A stretch of DNA of 64,000 nucleotides from Clostridium estertheticum subsp. estertheticum (GTDB taxonomy: Bacteria; Bacillota; Clostridia; Clostridiales; Clostridiaceae): NCBI RefSeq assembly GCF_001877035.1, contig NZ_CP015756.1, positions 3,525,001-3,589,000 on the forward strand, written 5' to 3'. Positions 52,465 through 62,083 of the stretch are shown piece by piece. The position numbers and the translations under genes were made by a program. The notes beneath the pieces are model-generated. The model was not told the DNA's origin. It saw only the letters and a program-made list of their open reading frames with translations, and searched no databases. Numbering within the stretch: the first letter of the stretch is position 1; each line of letters begins with the position of its first letter.

Positions 52465-53877
52465 CTAACATATTTCGACGTTATGTTGTTTTAATATTTC
52501 TACAATTTTTTCTTTGGGCAACTTTGTTTCCAATGACAAAAATTCAATATCAACCTGCTGCGCTTTATTCTCACCTAATTTCTTAATTACATTTTTCATA
52601 TATGATTTTTTTAACACTTCCATATCGATATCAGTGACTTTCACCTTTGATGGATGAGATGGAATTACTATATTCTCACCTGGTATTTGCTCCTTTGGAT
52701 CACCAACATAAACTTTAATTCCATTTTCTTTAGCAAAATTAAGTTGAGGTAATAAATGTTTCCCAGCTCCCGTATATTCAGTCTCTTGAACAACTATGAT
52801 AGCATCATCATCATATTCTTGAGCAATTGCAAACGCCGCTACTAAGGATACATTTCCTGCTGGTCCTCGCTCGAGTCCTTCAAGCTGTGCTAATATTTCA
52901 GTCATCCAAAATACATCACCCTGAGTAGTTGTTACATATCTATCTAAATATCTTAAAGGTCTAGCCGCACTTCTAGGTACATCTGACCTATCAGGATTCG
53001 TCATAAATGGAATCCCAAATCCTGTATGACCTGTAGTAAACGATTTCTTGTTGAAGTCTATATCAGATGCCATATGAAGACCCGAAAGATCAACTGATGC
53101 TCCTATTATCTTTGTCTTTGTAGAACCAGCTCTAATAAGCCCTCTTGCCGTACCAGTAACATTGCCACCACCTGCATGAGTTATAATAACAGCATCCGGT
53201 TCTTTCCCTAATTTTTCTCTGCACTGCTCAGCTATTTCATAGCCTAATGTTTCAATTCCTGCTACTCCATAAGATGAATATAATGAAGCATTATAATAAC
53301 CTGTATCTTCAAGTATTTTTAGGTAAGTATAAAACAATTCAGGACCTACAGAAAGTCTAACAACTTCTGCTCCAAATCCTTCACATTTTCTTCCTTTTTC
53401 TAATATCTCTGGTTGCCCTACTTTTCTTGAATCATAACATTCGTTTGCTATTATACATTTAAGTCCTCTTATATTTGCTTGAGATGCAACTGCGGCTCCA
53501 TAATTACCTGAAGTAGCTGCTCCTACGCCAGTATATCCTCTCTTCATTGCATCAAATACAGATACACACGCCCTTCTATCTTTAAAACTTCCGGATGGGT
53601 TAGCGCTTTCATCTTTTACAAATATTCTAGCCGCATGTCCAGTCGTTGAAACCTTTCTTGCAAGTTTTGTTAAATTTCTTAATTCTAGAAGTGGAGTATT
53701 TCCTACTCCCACCTCGTTTTGAATTCTTTTAACTTCTTCAAACGAATATTCAACATCTCTCATCAAAGCCTCATAATCAAATGAAATCTTGCCAGTTTCA
53801 TATTTACTATAATCTATCCCTATAGATTTTAGAATTATATCATTCTTTCTAGACATAAGCTTTTCATATTTATTCAC
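52465..53877 (-). CDS. ortB: 2-amino-4-oxopentanoate thiolase, beta subunit
   Basis: The 470-residue PLP fold-type II enzyme has its PLP Lys in NPSGSFKDRRA (about residue 97) and the glycine-rich phosphate loop in HAGGGNVTGTARG. With OrtA it cleaves 2-amino-4-oxopentanoate with CoA to alanine and acetyl-CoA. The start is GTG 53877, nine bases after AGGAGG. Confidence 0.95.
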   Translation of the reverse strand: MNKYEKLMSRKNDIILKSIGIDYSKYETGKISFDYEALMRDVEYSFEEVKRIQNEVGVGNTPLLELRNLTKLARKVSTTGHAARIFVKDESANPSGSFKDRRACVSVFDAMKRGYTGVGAATSGNYGAAVASQANIRGLKCIIANECYDSRKVGQPEILEKGRKCEGFGAEVVRLSVGPELFYTYLKILEDTGYYNASLYSSYGVAGIETLGYEIAEQCREKLGKEPDAVIITHAGGGNVTGTARGLIRAGSTKTKIIGASVDLSGLHMASDIDFNKKSFTTGHTGFGIPFMTNPDRSDVPRSAARPLRYLDRYVTTTQGDVFWMTEILAQLEGLERGPAGNVSLVAAFAIAQEYDDDAIIVVQETEYTGAGKHLLPQLNFAKENGIKVYVGDPKEQIPGENIVIPSHPSKVKVTDIDMEVLKKSYMKNVIKKLGENKAQQVDIEFLSLETKLPKEKIVEILKQHNVEIC

Positions 53878-53918
53878 AATGTATAACCTCCTATTAAAAT
53901 AGATTTAAATTCATTATT

Positions 53919-54209
53919 TTACTGAGATATAATCTCTCTAGCTTGTTTTCCTATATTACTTATTTCATCAACATACTTACCATATGTGTGGTAATATCCT
54001 GGTTCTATTTGAACGACTATTCCTCTAGCGATTCTACCTACATTAGTTTCAACATGTACCTCATTTCCTAATTCACAATCACTGAGACACTTTCCACGTA
54101 TCCAGCATTTAAGAGGAGTTTTCTTTGTCTCATCTGGAATATTTTTTGCTCTATCTTTTGGTGTTAAAACGATCTCTTCTACTTCAACCCAGGTGCCTTT
54201 TTTAATCAT
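53919..54209 (-). CDS. ortA: 2-amino-4-oxopentanoate thiolase, alpha subunit
   Basis: The 96-residue protein is the small partner of OrtB; family marks are GTWVEVEEIVL, KCWIRGKCLSDCELGNEV and EPGYYHTYGKYVDEI. It is the first gene of the operon, with GGGAGG before the ATG. The start point would be about 55 bases upstream, after the sigma-54 promoter. Confidence 0.94.
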   Translation of the reverse strand: MIKKGTWVEVEEIVLTPKDRAKNIPDETKKTPLKCWIRGKCLSDCELGNEVHVETNVGRIARGIVVQIEPGYYHTYGKYVDEISNIGKQAREIISQ

Positions 54210-54273
54210 AATTTTACCTCCCTAAATCAAAATTATTATTAAGGTATTTTATTAATATGCTTATTTTAGTAGT

Positions 54274-54290
54274 AGCAATTATCATGCCAA
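54274..54290 (-). promoter_or_regulatory. Sigma-54 (-24/-12) promoter of the ornithine operon
   Basis: On the minus strand TTGGCATGATAATTGCT (54290-54274) matches the sigma-54 consensus TGGCAC-N5-TTGCW with correct spacing of GG and GC. It lies about 65 bases before the ortA ATG and next to a sigma-54 activator gene. Confidence 0.9.
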
Positions 54291-54292
54291 AT

Positions 54293-54337
54293 AAAAACGC
54301 ACGTATTTAAGCCATTGCTTAAATACGTGCGTTTTTT
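54293..54337. terminator. Terminator of the activator gene, placed between enhancer and promoter
   Basis: A perfect 19-base stem (54293-54311 with 54318-54336; core ACGCACGTATTTAAG) closes a 6-base loop, with T-runs on both strands. It would stop transcripts of the activator gene before the sigma-54 promoter. Confidence 0.92.
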
Positions 54338-54340
54338 ATT

Positions 54341-54451
54341 TGCAAAATATTCTGCATGTTTGATTATAATAAAAAGTTTCAACTAATAATTCCCAGTAGA
54401 TTCAGTGTCTTCTCAAGTTAACTATACATGCAAAATGTTTTGCATGTATAG
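54341..54451. promoter_or_regulatory. Two enhancer (UAS) palindromes for the sigma-54 activator
   Basis: A perfect palindrome lies at 54422-54451, with half-site CTATACATGCAAAA around a TG centre. A weaker copy is at 54341-54358 (TGCAAAATATTCTGCATG). They lie about 70 to 160 bases upstream of the -12 element, the usual distance for sigma-54 enhancers. The ATGCAAAA...TTTTGCAT core resembles sites used by RocR of Bacillus. Confidence 0.78.
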
Positions 54452-54478
54452 CAAATAATCTTGCTTATTTTAATAATC

Positions 54479-55864
54479 TTATATTATTTTATGTATTTTT
54501 ATTTTATATTGAAGATTTTGTCTTGAAATACTAAGTTCTCTAGCTGTTTTACTAACATTATAATTATTCTTTTTTAATATTTTTTCGATTATTTCTTTTT
54601 CAATATTACTCATATAACATTCTAAATTAAATCTTCCATCTAAATTTGATAAAACATCACAAGTATTTTGGTTATTTTCATATACAATCCTAGAATCAAA
54701 ATAATTTTCTGTTAGGATCGAATTATTATCTGCCATATTCATTGCAGCTTCAATAACATTTGTTAATTCACGAATATTTCCTGGCCAACTATATTCTTTA
54801 AGTTTTCTCAGCATATTATCATCTATACCTTTTATATTTTTACCTAAGATTTTATTATATTTTTCAATTAGTTTTTCTACAAATAAAATAATATCATCTT
54901 TTCTTTCTCTTAACGGAGGAATATCTATTCTCAGCACACTTAACCTATAATAAAAATCCTTTCTTAATTTACCACTTTCTATAAGTTTCTGTGGTTCCTC
55001 ATTTAATGTGGCTATTATTCTTACATCAATGTATATACTTTTAGTGCTCCCAATAGGCCTTATATACCCGTCTTGAAGTACTCTTAGAAGTTTAGATTGA
55101 AGATACGGTTCCAGCGAATTAACTTCATCTAACAAAATGGTTCCATGATTTGCTTCTTCAAACAATCCTTTTTTATTCTCAGCTCCTGTAAAACTTCCCT
55201 TTTCTGTACCAAAAAGCATTCCTTCTAACAATAGGGCAGGAATAGCTGCACAATTTATAGGAATAAACGGCTTATCTTTTCTTAAACCACAATAATGAAT
55301 ACTTTGAGAAAAAACTTCTTTTCCTGAACCAGTTTCAGCATATAATAGTACGGATGAACTTGACATACTAGCCTTTTTAGCCTTTTCTATAATACTTTTC
55401 ATAACAGAATTATCACTATAAATATCACTAAATATATAATGTCTATTCATCTTTTTATCTAAATTTTGTAATTTACAAATGTTTTCCGTTAACTCTTTTA
55501 ACTGAGTCATGTCTTTAGCTATTTCAATTACTGCTATAACCTTATTTTCTAAAGTTACTGGAATAGTGGTATTTATAGTAGTCACTTTCTTCTTGTATCC
55601 ATTACCATAATGTTGTATTAAATCTACTATTTTTTCACCAGACTTTAATACGTTCATAAGTGTAGACTCATCCTCTTTTACATCCTCTAGATACTCATTA
55701 ACCTTTTTACCTATTACCTCTATAGGTTCTACACCTTCTACTTTTCCCATAACACTATTGTAATATATAGTTCTGCCTTCACAGTCTATTACATGAATTC
55801 CTTCCTCCAAATTTTCTAATAAACAGCCCAATATTTTCTCAGCATTTGGAAATTCATTATCCAT
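54479..55864 (-). CDS. Sigma-54-dependent activator, RocR-like
   Basis: The 461-residue enhancer-binding protein has an N-terminal PAS domain (about 10-115), an AAA+ domain with Walker A AETGSGKE (176-183), the sigma-54 contact loop GSFTGA (223-228) and Walker B ILLDEV (243-248), and a Fis-type HTH near 430-455 (VSKTARELSISRQNLQYK). The loop has Ser for the usual Ala, which occurs in active members. It would sense ornithine or arginine through PAS and switch on the ortA operon. Confidence 0.92.
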   Translation of the reverse strand: MDNEFPNAEKILGCLLENLEEGIHVIDCEGRTIYYNSVMGKVEGVEPIEVIGKKVNEYLEDVKEDESTLMNVLKSGEKIVDLIQHYGNGYKKKVTTINTTIPVTLENKVIAVIEIAKDMTQLKELTENICKLQNLDKKMNRHYIFSDIYSDNSVMKSIIEKAKKASMSSSSVLLYAETGSGKEVFSQSIHYCGLRKDKPFIPINCAAIPALLLEGMLFGTEKGSFTGAENKKGLFEEANHGTILLDEVNSLEPYLQSKLLRVLQDGYIRPIGSTKSIYIDVRIIATLNEEPQKLIESGKLRKDFYYRLSVLRIDIPPLRERKDDIILFVEKLIEKYNKILGKNIKGIDDNMLRKLKEYSWPGNIRELTNVIEAAMNMADNNSILTENYFDSRIVYENNQNTCDVLSNLDGRFNLECYMSNIEKEIIEKILKKNNYNVSKTARELSISRQNLQYKIKIHKII

Positions 55865-56057
55865 TTTTTAGATTTAGTGAGCATTGTATTATAAGTATAC
55901 AAACACACTAAATACTCACTTCCTTTCTATATTCCGTATATATTATGTTAAAGCTTTCTTTTATATATTTATTTAATTTATATTGAATTTCACATGTAAA
56001 GCATATCATACAAATTATAGAAATGCTACATTACATTGGAACTTATACAAAAAGTAA
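55865..56057 (-). other. AT-rich region upstream of the activator gene
   Basis: This gap of about 190 bases should hold the promoter of the activator gene. No open frame and no clear -35/-10 pair stand out. The ATG at 55864 lacks a strong ribosome binding site, so expression may be low. Confidence 0.4.
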
Positions 56058-56098
56058 AAAGTGAATTTCACCCTCTCATATGGGGTGAAATTCACTTT
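56058..56098 (-). terminator. Terminator after galM
   Basis: AAAGTGAATTTCACCC (56058-56073) pairs perfectly with its complement at 56083-56098; on the minus strand TTTTTACTTTTT follows. It ends the sugar gene cluster. Confidence 0.92.
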
Positions 56099-56114
56099 CA
56101 ATAAAAAAATATTC

Positions 56115-57167
56115 TTACCTTACTGAAAATTTGTATATTGTTTTATGATTGTAATTTTGTTTTGCTTTAAGTATTGGTGAATCAAAATTCTTAGTATTAA
56201 TAGCATTAGGAAAATATTGCGTTTCAAGGCATAAAGCATCTCTTTTATTATATGTTGCGCCACCTTTTCCTAGCTCTAGTCCCGTAAGAAAGTTTGCTGT
56301 ATAAAACTGTACTCCTGGTTTAGTTGTATAAACTTCCATAACACGCCCACTTTTTTCATCGTAAACTTCGGCTGCCTTTTCAAGTTTTTTACCAGTAGTA
56401 TTAATTATATAGTTATGATCATAACCATTACCGAACACAATTTGTTCATAACTACTTGATATATTCTCCCCAACATATGTTAACTCTCTAAAATCCATTG
56501 GAGTATCCTTTACATCGGCTATTTCACCCGTAGGTATAGCATTTTTATTGTTCTTTGTAAATTTATCAGCATTAATCATAACCTTATGTTTTAAAATATC
56601 TCCTGAGCCCTGACCTGATAGGTTAAAATAAGAATGATTAGTAAGATTTACTATAGTATCTTTATCAGAGATAGCATTATACTCTATTTTTAATTCATTA
56701 TCCTCAGAAACCGTAAACTTAACAGATACATTAAGATTTCCTGGATATCCTTCCTCACCGTCAACGCTAAGGTAAGATAATTCTATACTATCACTCGTAT
56801 CTTTTGATCCGAGTTTTTCTTCCCACACCTTTTTATCAAATCCAACTATTCCACCATGTATATGATTTTCGCCTTCATTTTTAGCTACATTATACTTAGT
56901 TCCATTGATCTCAAAACTTGCAGTTCTTATTCTATTAGCAACTCGACCAATTGTTGCTCCAAAGAAATAGTTGTACTTTCTATAATCTTCTAATGTATCG
57001 TAGCCTAAAACTACATCATCAAATTTGCCATTACTTCCTTGAACCTTTAATGATACTAATGTTCCTCCATAATTACTAACCTGCGCAACCATACCTTTGG
57101 AGTTTTTTATAGTGAAAAGATATACTTCCTTTCCATCTATTATACCAAAATTTCTTTTTATACTCAT
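56115..57167 (-). CDS. galM: Aldose 1-epimerase (galactose mutarotase)
   Basis: The 350-residue beta-sandwich protein interconverts alpha and beta anomers of galactose, glucose or xylose. Visible marks are GRVANRI, NLTNHSYFNLSG (catalytic His), GYDHNY (second His) and LETQYFPNAIN (catalytic Glu). It is the last gene of the sugar cluster and could serve either galactose or xylose use. GGGAAGAGTGGG precedes the ATG. Confidence 0.94.
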   Translation of the reverse strand: MSIKRNFGIIDGKEVYLFTIKNSKGMVAQVSNYGGTLVSLKVQGSNGKFDDVVLGYDTLEDYRKYNYFFGATIGRVANRIRTASFEINGTKYNVAKNEGENHIHGGIVGFDKKVWEEKLGSKDTSDSIELSYLSVDGEEGYPGNLNVSVKFTVSEDNELKIEYNAISDKDTIVNLTNHSYFNLSGQGSGDILKHKVMINADKFTKNNKNAIPTGEIADVKDTPMDFRELTYVGENISSSYEQIVFGNGYDHNYIINTTGKKLEKAAEVYDEKSGRVMEVYTTKPGVQFYTANFLTGLELGKGGATYNKRDALCLETQYFPNAINTKNFDSPILKAKQNYNHKTIYKFSVR

Positions 57168-57298
57168 AACCCACTCTTCCCTTCTTATATACTATATGTC
57201 CATCAAATAACTTTTCATATTTATTTGTATAAAACAATTTATTTTATTATATACCATATAATTGTTATACATAATATAAAGTTACATAAATGTAGTAT

Positions 57299-58489
57299 TT
57301 ATATTATTTTTTTACTTGTAAAAAATATTTCTTGCATGGTCATTAACGAAGCCCCCAATATAGATGCGTTTTCTTTTAATTTTGAAAATGATAACTGGCA
57401 TTCTTCTTTAGTGTAAAAACTATTTTTTTCAAAAACCTTTTTCATCAAAAGTTCTTTAAAATACTCTTCATAGTAGGCAATTTTTCCTCCTATAATAATT
57501 TCTTCAGGGTCCGTTATTAAAATAATATTTTTAATTCCTTCTGCAAGATAATCAATATAACTATAGAGAATTTCTTTTGCCTTTTCATCCGCTTTAGTTA
57601 GCCTAAAAAATTCTTTTAAATTTTTATCCTTTACATTAAATCCCTCGTTATACTTGTTTATTAATGCTTTTTCAGAAGCATATAGTTCAAAGCATCCTTT
57701 TTTGCCACAATTACATTGTTTTCCATCTTTTACTATAGTCATATGACCAAACTCACCAGCACGCTTATTATTTCCCTTGTAAAGATTGTCATTTATCATT
57801 ACTCCTGCACCTATTCCCTCTGTTATAGAAACAAAAACTAGATTTTTTATAACTTTATCAGGATTCAAAAATGTTTCAGCATAAGCTGCTGCATTTGCTT
57901 CATTCTCTATAAAAAATTTATAATTATATAGTTTTTCATATTTTTTAAAATCTATATTGTTTAATTTTAAATTTGGTGCATTTACCAAAAGCAGTTCCTC
58001 TTCATTCACAGTACCCGGAAGCGAAAAACCTACACCAATTATCTTATCCTTTGGTATATTAAAACCATTAACTAATTCATCCACACATTCTTTAATCTTA
58101 TCCATTATTGTATCTATACTCTCAATGTCTTCTGATAATTTAAATTCATCTTCTTTAATTATCTCGAGATTAAGGTTAATTAATGCGATTCTTATTTTAC
58201 TAGGAGTTATACAAACTCCAAATGAATATCTAGCATCTGGTAAAAATCTTACAATAATTGGCTTTCTTCCCCCTGTAGATTCAGCTACTCCTGCCTCATC
58301 CAAGTATCCCTCTTCTATAAGCTCATTTACATTACTAATAACAGTAGGGATGCTTATATGAAGTTCTTTTGCTATTTCCTGTTTTGTAATCTGACTTTTA
58401 TTATATAAAAGTTGTATTATATTCTTTTTATTTATTTGTTTAATAGTTTCTTGATCTAAAATTTTAAACTTTTTCAAAAAATCACCCAT
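57299..58489 (-). CDS. ROK-family repressor (XylR-like)
   Basis: The 396-residue protein has an N-terminal winged HTH (about 20-75: NIIQLLYNKSQITKQEIAKELHISIPTV). The ROK sugar-kinase-like domain follows, with the zinc motif CNCGKKGCFE near 240 and GIGAGVMIN near 205. It starts five bases after the xylB stop, so the two are co-transcribed. In Gram-positive bacteria this layout is typical of a xylose repressor. The inducer is not shown by the sequence. Confidence 0.88.
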   Translation of the reverse strand: MGDFLKKFKILDQETIKQINKKNIIQLLYNKSQITKQEIAKELHISIPTVISNVNELIEEGYLDEAGVAESTGGRKPIIVRFLPDARYSFGVCITPSKIRIALINLNLEIIKEDEFKLSEDIESIDTIMDKIKECVDELVNGFNIPKDKIIGVGFSLPGTVNEEELLLVNAPNLKLNNIDFKKYEKLYNYKFFIENEANAAAYAETFLNPDKVIKNLVFVSITEGIGAGVMINDNLYKGNNKRAGEFGHMTIVKDGKQCNCGKKGCFELYASEKALINKYNEGFNVKDKNLKEFFRLTKADEKAKEILYSYIDYLAEGIKNIILITDPEEIIIGGKIAYYEEYFKELLMKKVFEKNSFYTKEECQLSFSKLKENASILGASLMTMQEIFFTSKKII

Positions 58490-58494
58490 CCTAC

Positions 58495-60006
58495 CTAGTC
58501 TTCCTTAGAATCTAACTCGCTTAGTTCTTTAAATTTATCTTTTAAGCAGCCATAAAGTGAAGCATAAACCTTATATGTTTTATCATATTTATCAACATCT
58601 TTTTCTATTGGCATTATAATATCTGTTATCTTGATTAATGAATTACAAGCATCATCAACATTATCATAAAGTCCACAACCTACTGCAGCCAAAATTGCTG
58701 CTCCATATGCAGGCCCTTCCTTAGAATTTATTGAACTAACTTTTAAATTAAATACACTTGCTAATATTTGCTTCCAAAGCGTGCTTTTTGAACCACCACC
58801 ACTTACTCTTACTTCTTTTACTTCTACGCCCATACTCTTTAAAATCTCTAAAGAATCCCGAAGACCAAAACATACTCCTTCAAGAACAGAACGTGTCATA
58901 TCACCCCTGGTATGAGTTATATTTAAACCTATGAATGCCCCTTTTGCATCAGGATCACTATAAGGTGTCCTCTCTCCCATAAGATATGGTAGATAAATTA
59001 AGCCTTTAGAACCTGCAACTGAATTTTCAGCCTCTGTTAGTAAGACTTCAAAAGAATTCTCCATTGTATCTAAATTTATATTATCATTCCACCACTGCAA
59101 ACATGATGCTGCTGAAAGCATGACTCCCATTTGATGATATCTACCATTTGCATGACAAAATGAATGCAATCTATTCTTACTATCTACTGAAAACTTTTTG
59201 TCACAAGCAAATACCACACCAGAAGTACCAAGTGCTACAGAAACTACACCACTATCAACGGTCCCTGTCCCAACAGCACCTGCTGCTTGATCTCCAGCCC
59301 CTGCAACCACTAGTGTTTCCGTAGAAAGTCCAGTAACCTTTGCAGCCTCAATACATACTCTTCCCGTTACTTGATATGATTCAAATACTTTAGGTAAAAC
59401 TTCCTCATTTATTTCTAAAATCTTCAACATTTCCTTAGACCATTTTCTATTCTTAACATCAAACATTAAAGTTCCTGATGCATCAGACACATCTGTTGCA
59501 AACAACCCTGTAAGTTTAAATCTTATGTAGTCTTTTGGCAACATAATCTTATATATTTTATTATATATATCTGGTTTATGTTTTTTAACCCATAATACCT
59601 TAGGTGCGGTAAAACCGGTTAATGCCATGTTAGCCGTATATTTAGAAAGTTTATCCTGCCCTATAACATTATTTAGATATTCACATTCTTCTTGTGTTCT
59701 TTGATCACACCACAAAATTGCAGGCATTAATACCTTATTATCTTTATCCAAAAGCACTAAGCCATGCATTTGACCACTAAATCCTATTCCTTTTATTTCA
59801 TCTGATTTTAAACCACTTAACTTAATAATTTCTTTAATGCCTTCTTTTGTGCCATCCCACCAGTCATCCGGATTTTGCTCTGCCCACCCTATATGTGGGT
59901 AACTTATTTCAAAATTTTTAGTAGCAGTGTTTACTACCTTGCCACTTTCATCCATAATTATAATTTTCACTGAAGAAGTACCTAAGTCAATCCCTAAAAA
60001 ATACAT
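58495..60006 (-). CDS. xylB: Xylulokinase
   Basis: The 503-residue FGGY-family kinase phosphorylates D-xylulose. It has the N-terminal phosphate loop GIDLGTSSVK, the substrate loop GFSGQMHG, CDQRTQEE, and the catalytic Asp in GAGDQAAGA (about 238). Length and motifs fit xylulokinase better than gluconate or glycerol kinase. No xylA gene is in the window. GGGGGG precedes the ATG. Confidence 0.92.
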   Translation of the reverse strand: MYFLGIDLGTSSVKIIIMDESGKVVNTATKNFEISYPHIGWAEQNPDDWWDGTKEGIKEIIKLSGLKSDEIKGIGFSGQMHGLVLLDKDNKVLMPAILWCDQRTQEECEYLNNVIGQDKLSKYTANMALTGFTAPKVLWVKKHKPDIYNKIYKIMLPKDYIRFKLTGLFATDVSDASGTLMFDVKNRKWSKEMLKILEINEEVLPKVFESYQVTGRVCIEAAKVTGLSTETLVVAGAGDQAAGAVGTGTVDSGVVSVALGTSGVVFACDKKFSVDSKNRLHSFCHANGRYHQMGVMLSAASCLQWWNDNINLDTMENSFEVLLTEAENSVAGSKGLIYLPYLMGERTPYSDPDAKGAFIGLNITHTRGDMTRSVLEGVCFGLRDSLEILKSMGVEVKEVRVSGGGSKSTLWKQILASVFNLKVSSINSKEGPAYGAAILAAVGCGLYDNVDDACNSLIKITDIIMPIEKDVDKYDKTYKVYASLYGCLKDKFKELSELDSKED

Positions 60007-60051
60007 ATTTATCCCCCCAAGAGTTTAATTTGATCTCTATTTTATATCTAT

Positions 60052-60080
60052 ATTGTAATCGTTTCACTAAACTTTTTCAA
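60052..60080 (-). promoter_or_regulatory. xylB promoter with cre-like operator
   Basis: On the minus strand TTGAAA (60080-60075), 17 bases and TACAAT (60057-60052) form a strong promoter. TGAAACGATTACA (60066-60054) overlaps the -10 and resembles a catabolite response element or ROK/LacI operator, though it is one base shorter than the usual 14-base cre. Confidence 0.65.
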
Positions 60081-60162
60081 GTGATTTTAAAAAGATTTTA
60101 GAAAATAAAAATGAACTATAGACCCAAAAATAATTCGTAAATATTGCATTGTTACATATTCC

Positions 60163-61950
60163 TTAATTCTTTATAATTGGATGCCACAATACCACTGTAG
60201 TACCTTCTCCATAAATACTATGATATTCCAATCCAAACTCTTCACCATATGTCAATTTTATTTTTTCATTTACATTGAAAATACCATATCCAATTACATC
60301 GTTTGAGGTTGTTTTACCTTTTAACATTTCATTTATCTTCATTAATTTTTCATCCTCTATGCCTATACCATTATCCTGAATTACAAAACAAATTTTTTCA
60401 TTTTCAATCATGCCACTTATTTTAATATGACCACTACCTCTTTTTTCCTTAATACCATGATAAATTGCATTTTCTACAATTGGCTGCAATATTAATTTTA
60501 TTACACTTAAATTTAATATTTCCTTCTGCATGTTAATTTCGTAATTAAGCTTATCCTCATACCTAATTTTTTGAATTAATAAATAGCTTTCCACATGTTT
60601 AATTTCTTGAGATATTTTAATGTTCTCCTCCCCAGCACTTAATCCAATTCTTAAAAGATTAGTTAAATTATAAGTTATATCAACTATATCTTGTGCATCA
60701 TGTTCTTGCGCCATCCATTGAATTGTATCTAATGTGTTATATATAAAGTGTGGTTTTATTTGAGCATGTAATATACTTATCTCAGCTTTTCTCTTCTTTT
60801 TAGCTTCCGTTTCCACTAACATAATTAGATTTTTGATTTCTCTAACCATATTATTAAATGCATTTCCAAGTTCACCAATTTCATCATCGTATTTACTATT
60901 AAAAACCACATTGAAATTTCCTTCTTCAGTCTTTTTCATAAGCCTCTTAAGTTTTGAAATAGGCCCTACTATAGACCTTGTGAAAAATGTTGCTAATATT
61001 TCCGCGATAAGTAAAGTAATTATAGCAATTATTATGGAGTAATATACTAAAGAATCTATGACCTTTAAACTTTCATTTAGAGGAAATACTTCAACAGTTT
61101 TCCACCCTGTATAGGTTGAATTTCCATGAATTATTTTATAATCATTTTCCTTAATTCTCTTAATTAAAATTTCACCACTTAAGTTATCAGTCCACTCACT
61201 TTTTATTCTATATACTATTTTATTAACTGGTGAATATACTATTTCACCATTGTTATCTACAATATATACAAATCCATTTTTTGCAGGCTTAGCATGTTCA
61301 ATTACACTTTTTATAATATCTAGTTTCATGTCTATGAGAATTACGCCAATACATTTACCCGTTTTCTTATCAACTACAGCCTTTGACATAGATACCACAT
61401 CATCAGCACTGTATTGAAAAACATTATTAATATTTCTACCTACAGGTTTACTAAAAAGATGCATAGTAATGGGATTTTTCGCTGCATCCAAGTACCATTT
61501 TTCTTTTGTAAGTGCATCTCTTGAAATTCTGCCCATAACATCACTTACAAATGTATCATCTTGTTTAACTATCATTATCCCTGCTATCTCTGAATGAAAT
61601 GTAGTGAAACTATTTATAGCCTTAGATGACTCCTCAACCCGCATACTATCACTATCTTTTTTGTTTATACTACTGTTAGTATTGTTGCAAAGAAAGCTTA
61701 GAATTCTTGGATCCTCAGATAAATAATTAATTATATTTTCTGTATCTTTTATATAAAAATCAATATTATTACTTATTTGACTTACCATTTGCCTTATATT
61801 TTCATTTTGTTGATTAGTAATTGAATTTTTATATAACAAATTCCCCAAAATCGAAATCGTAACTATCGGTATTAAAATTACTAGGGAGAAATAAAAAGAC
61901 AATTTATATTTTATACTTTTATCAAAGAAAATTTTTACAAATTTATTCAT
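60163..61950 (-). CDS. Sensor histidine kinase, YesM/LytS type
   Basis: The 595-residue membrane kinase has two membrane helices (about 15-38 and 300-325) around an extracellular dCache-like sensor. A HAMP domain, the His_kinase phosphorylation segment AQIKPHFIYNTLD (His near 400) and a C-terminal ATPase domain (NAIYHG, DNGIGI, GYGIFNVNEK) follow. Such kinases sense sugars through binding proteins and pair with AraC-type regulators. No response regulator gene lies in the window. The ATG at 61950 follows AGGAGGAG. Confidence 0.92.
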   Translation of the reverse strand: MNKFVKIFFDKSIKYKLSFYFSLVILIPIVTISILGNLLYKNSITNQQNENIRQMVSQISNNIDFYIKDTENIINYLSEDPRILSFLCNNTNSSINKKDSDSMRVEESSKAINSFTTFHSEIAGIMIVKQDDTFVSDVMGRISRDALTKEKWYLDAAKNPITMHLFSKPVGRNINNVFQYSADDVVSMSKAVVDKKTGKCIGVILIDMKLDIIKSVIEHAKPAKNGFVYIVDNNGEIVYSPVNKIVYRIKSEWTDNLSGEILIKRIKENDYKIIHGNSTYTGWKTVEVFPLNESLKVIDSLVYYSIIIAIITLLIAEILATFFTRSIVGPISKLKRLMKKTEEGNFNVVFNSKYDDEIGELGNAFNNMVREIKNLIMLVETEAKKKRKAEISILHAQIKPHFIYNTLDTIQWMAQEHDAQDIVDITYNLTNLLRIGLSAGEENIKISQEIKHVESYLLIQKIRYEDKLNYEINMQKEILNLSVIKLILQPIVENAIYHGIKEKRGSGHIKISGMIENEKICFVIQDNGIGIEDEKLMKINEMLKGKTTSNDVIGYGIFNVNEKIKLTYGEEFGLEYHSIYGEGTTVVLWHPIIKN

Positions 61951-62083
61951 CTTCTCTCCTCCTATTAGTTTCATTACCATCATAACCAAAAATTATAATT
62001 TGTACAATAATTACATAGATAGCAATTTTTGAATTAAAATCATTCTGTGTTAACTCTCTCTTACTCTTTAGACGCGACATGAA

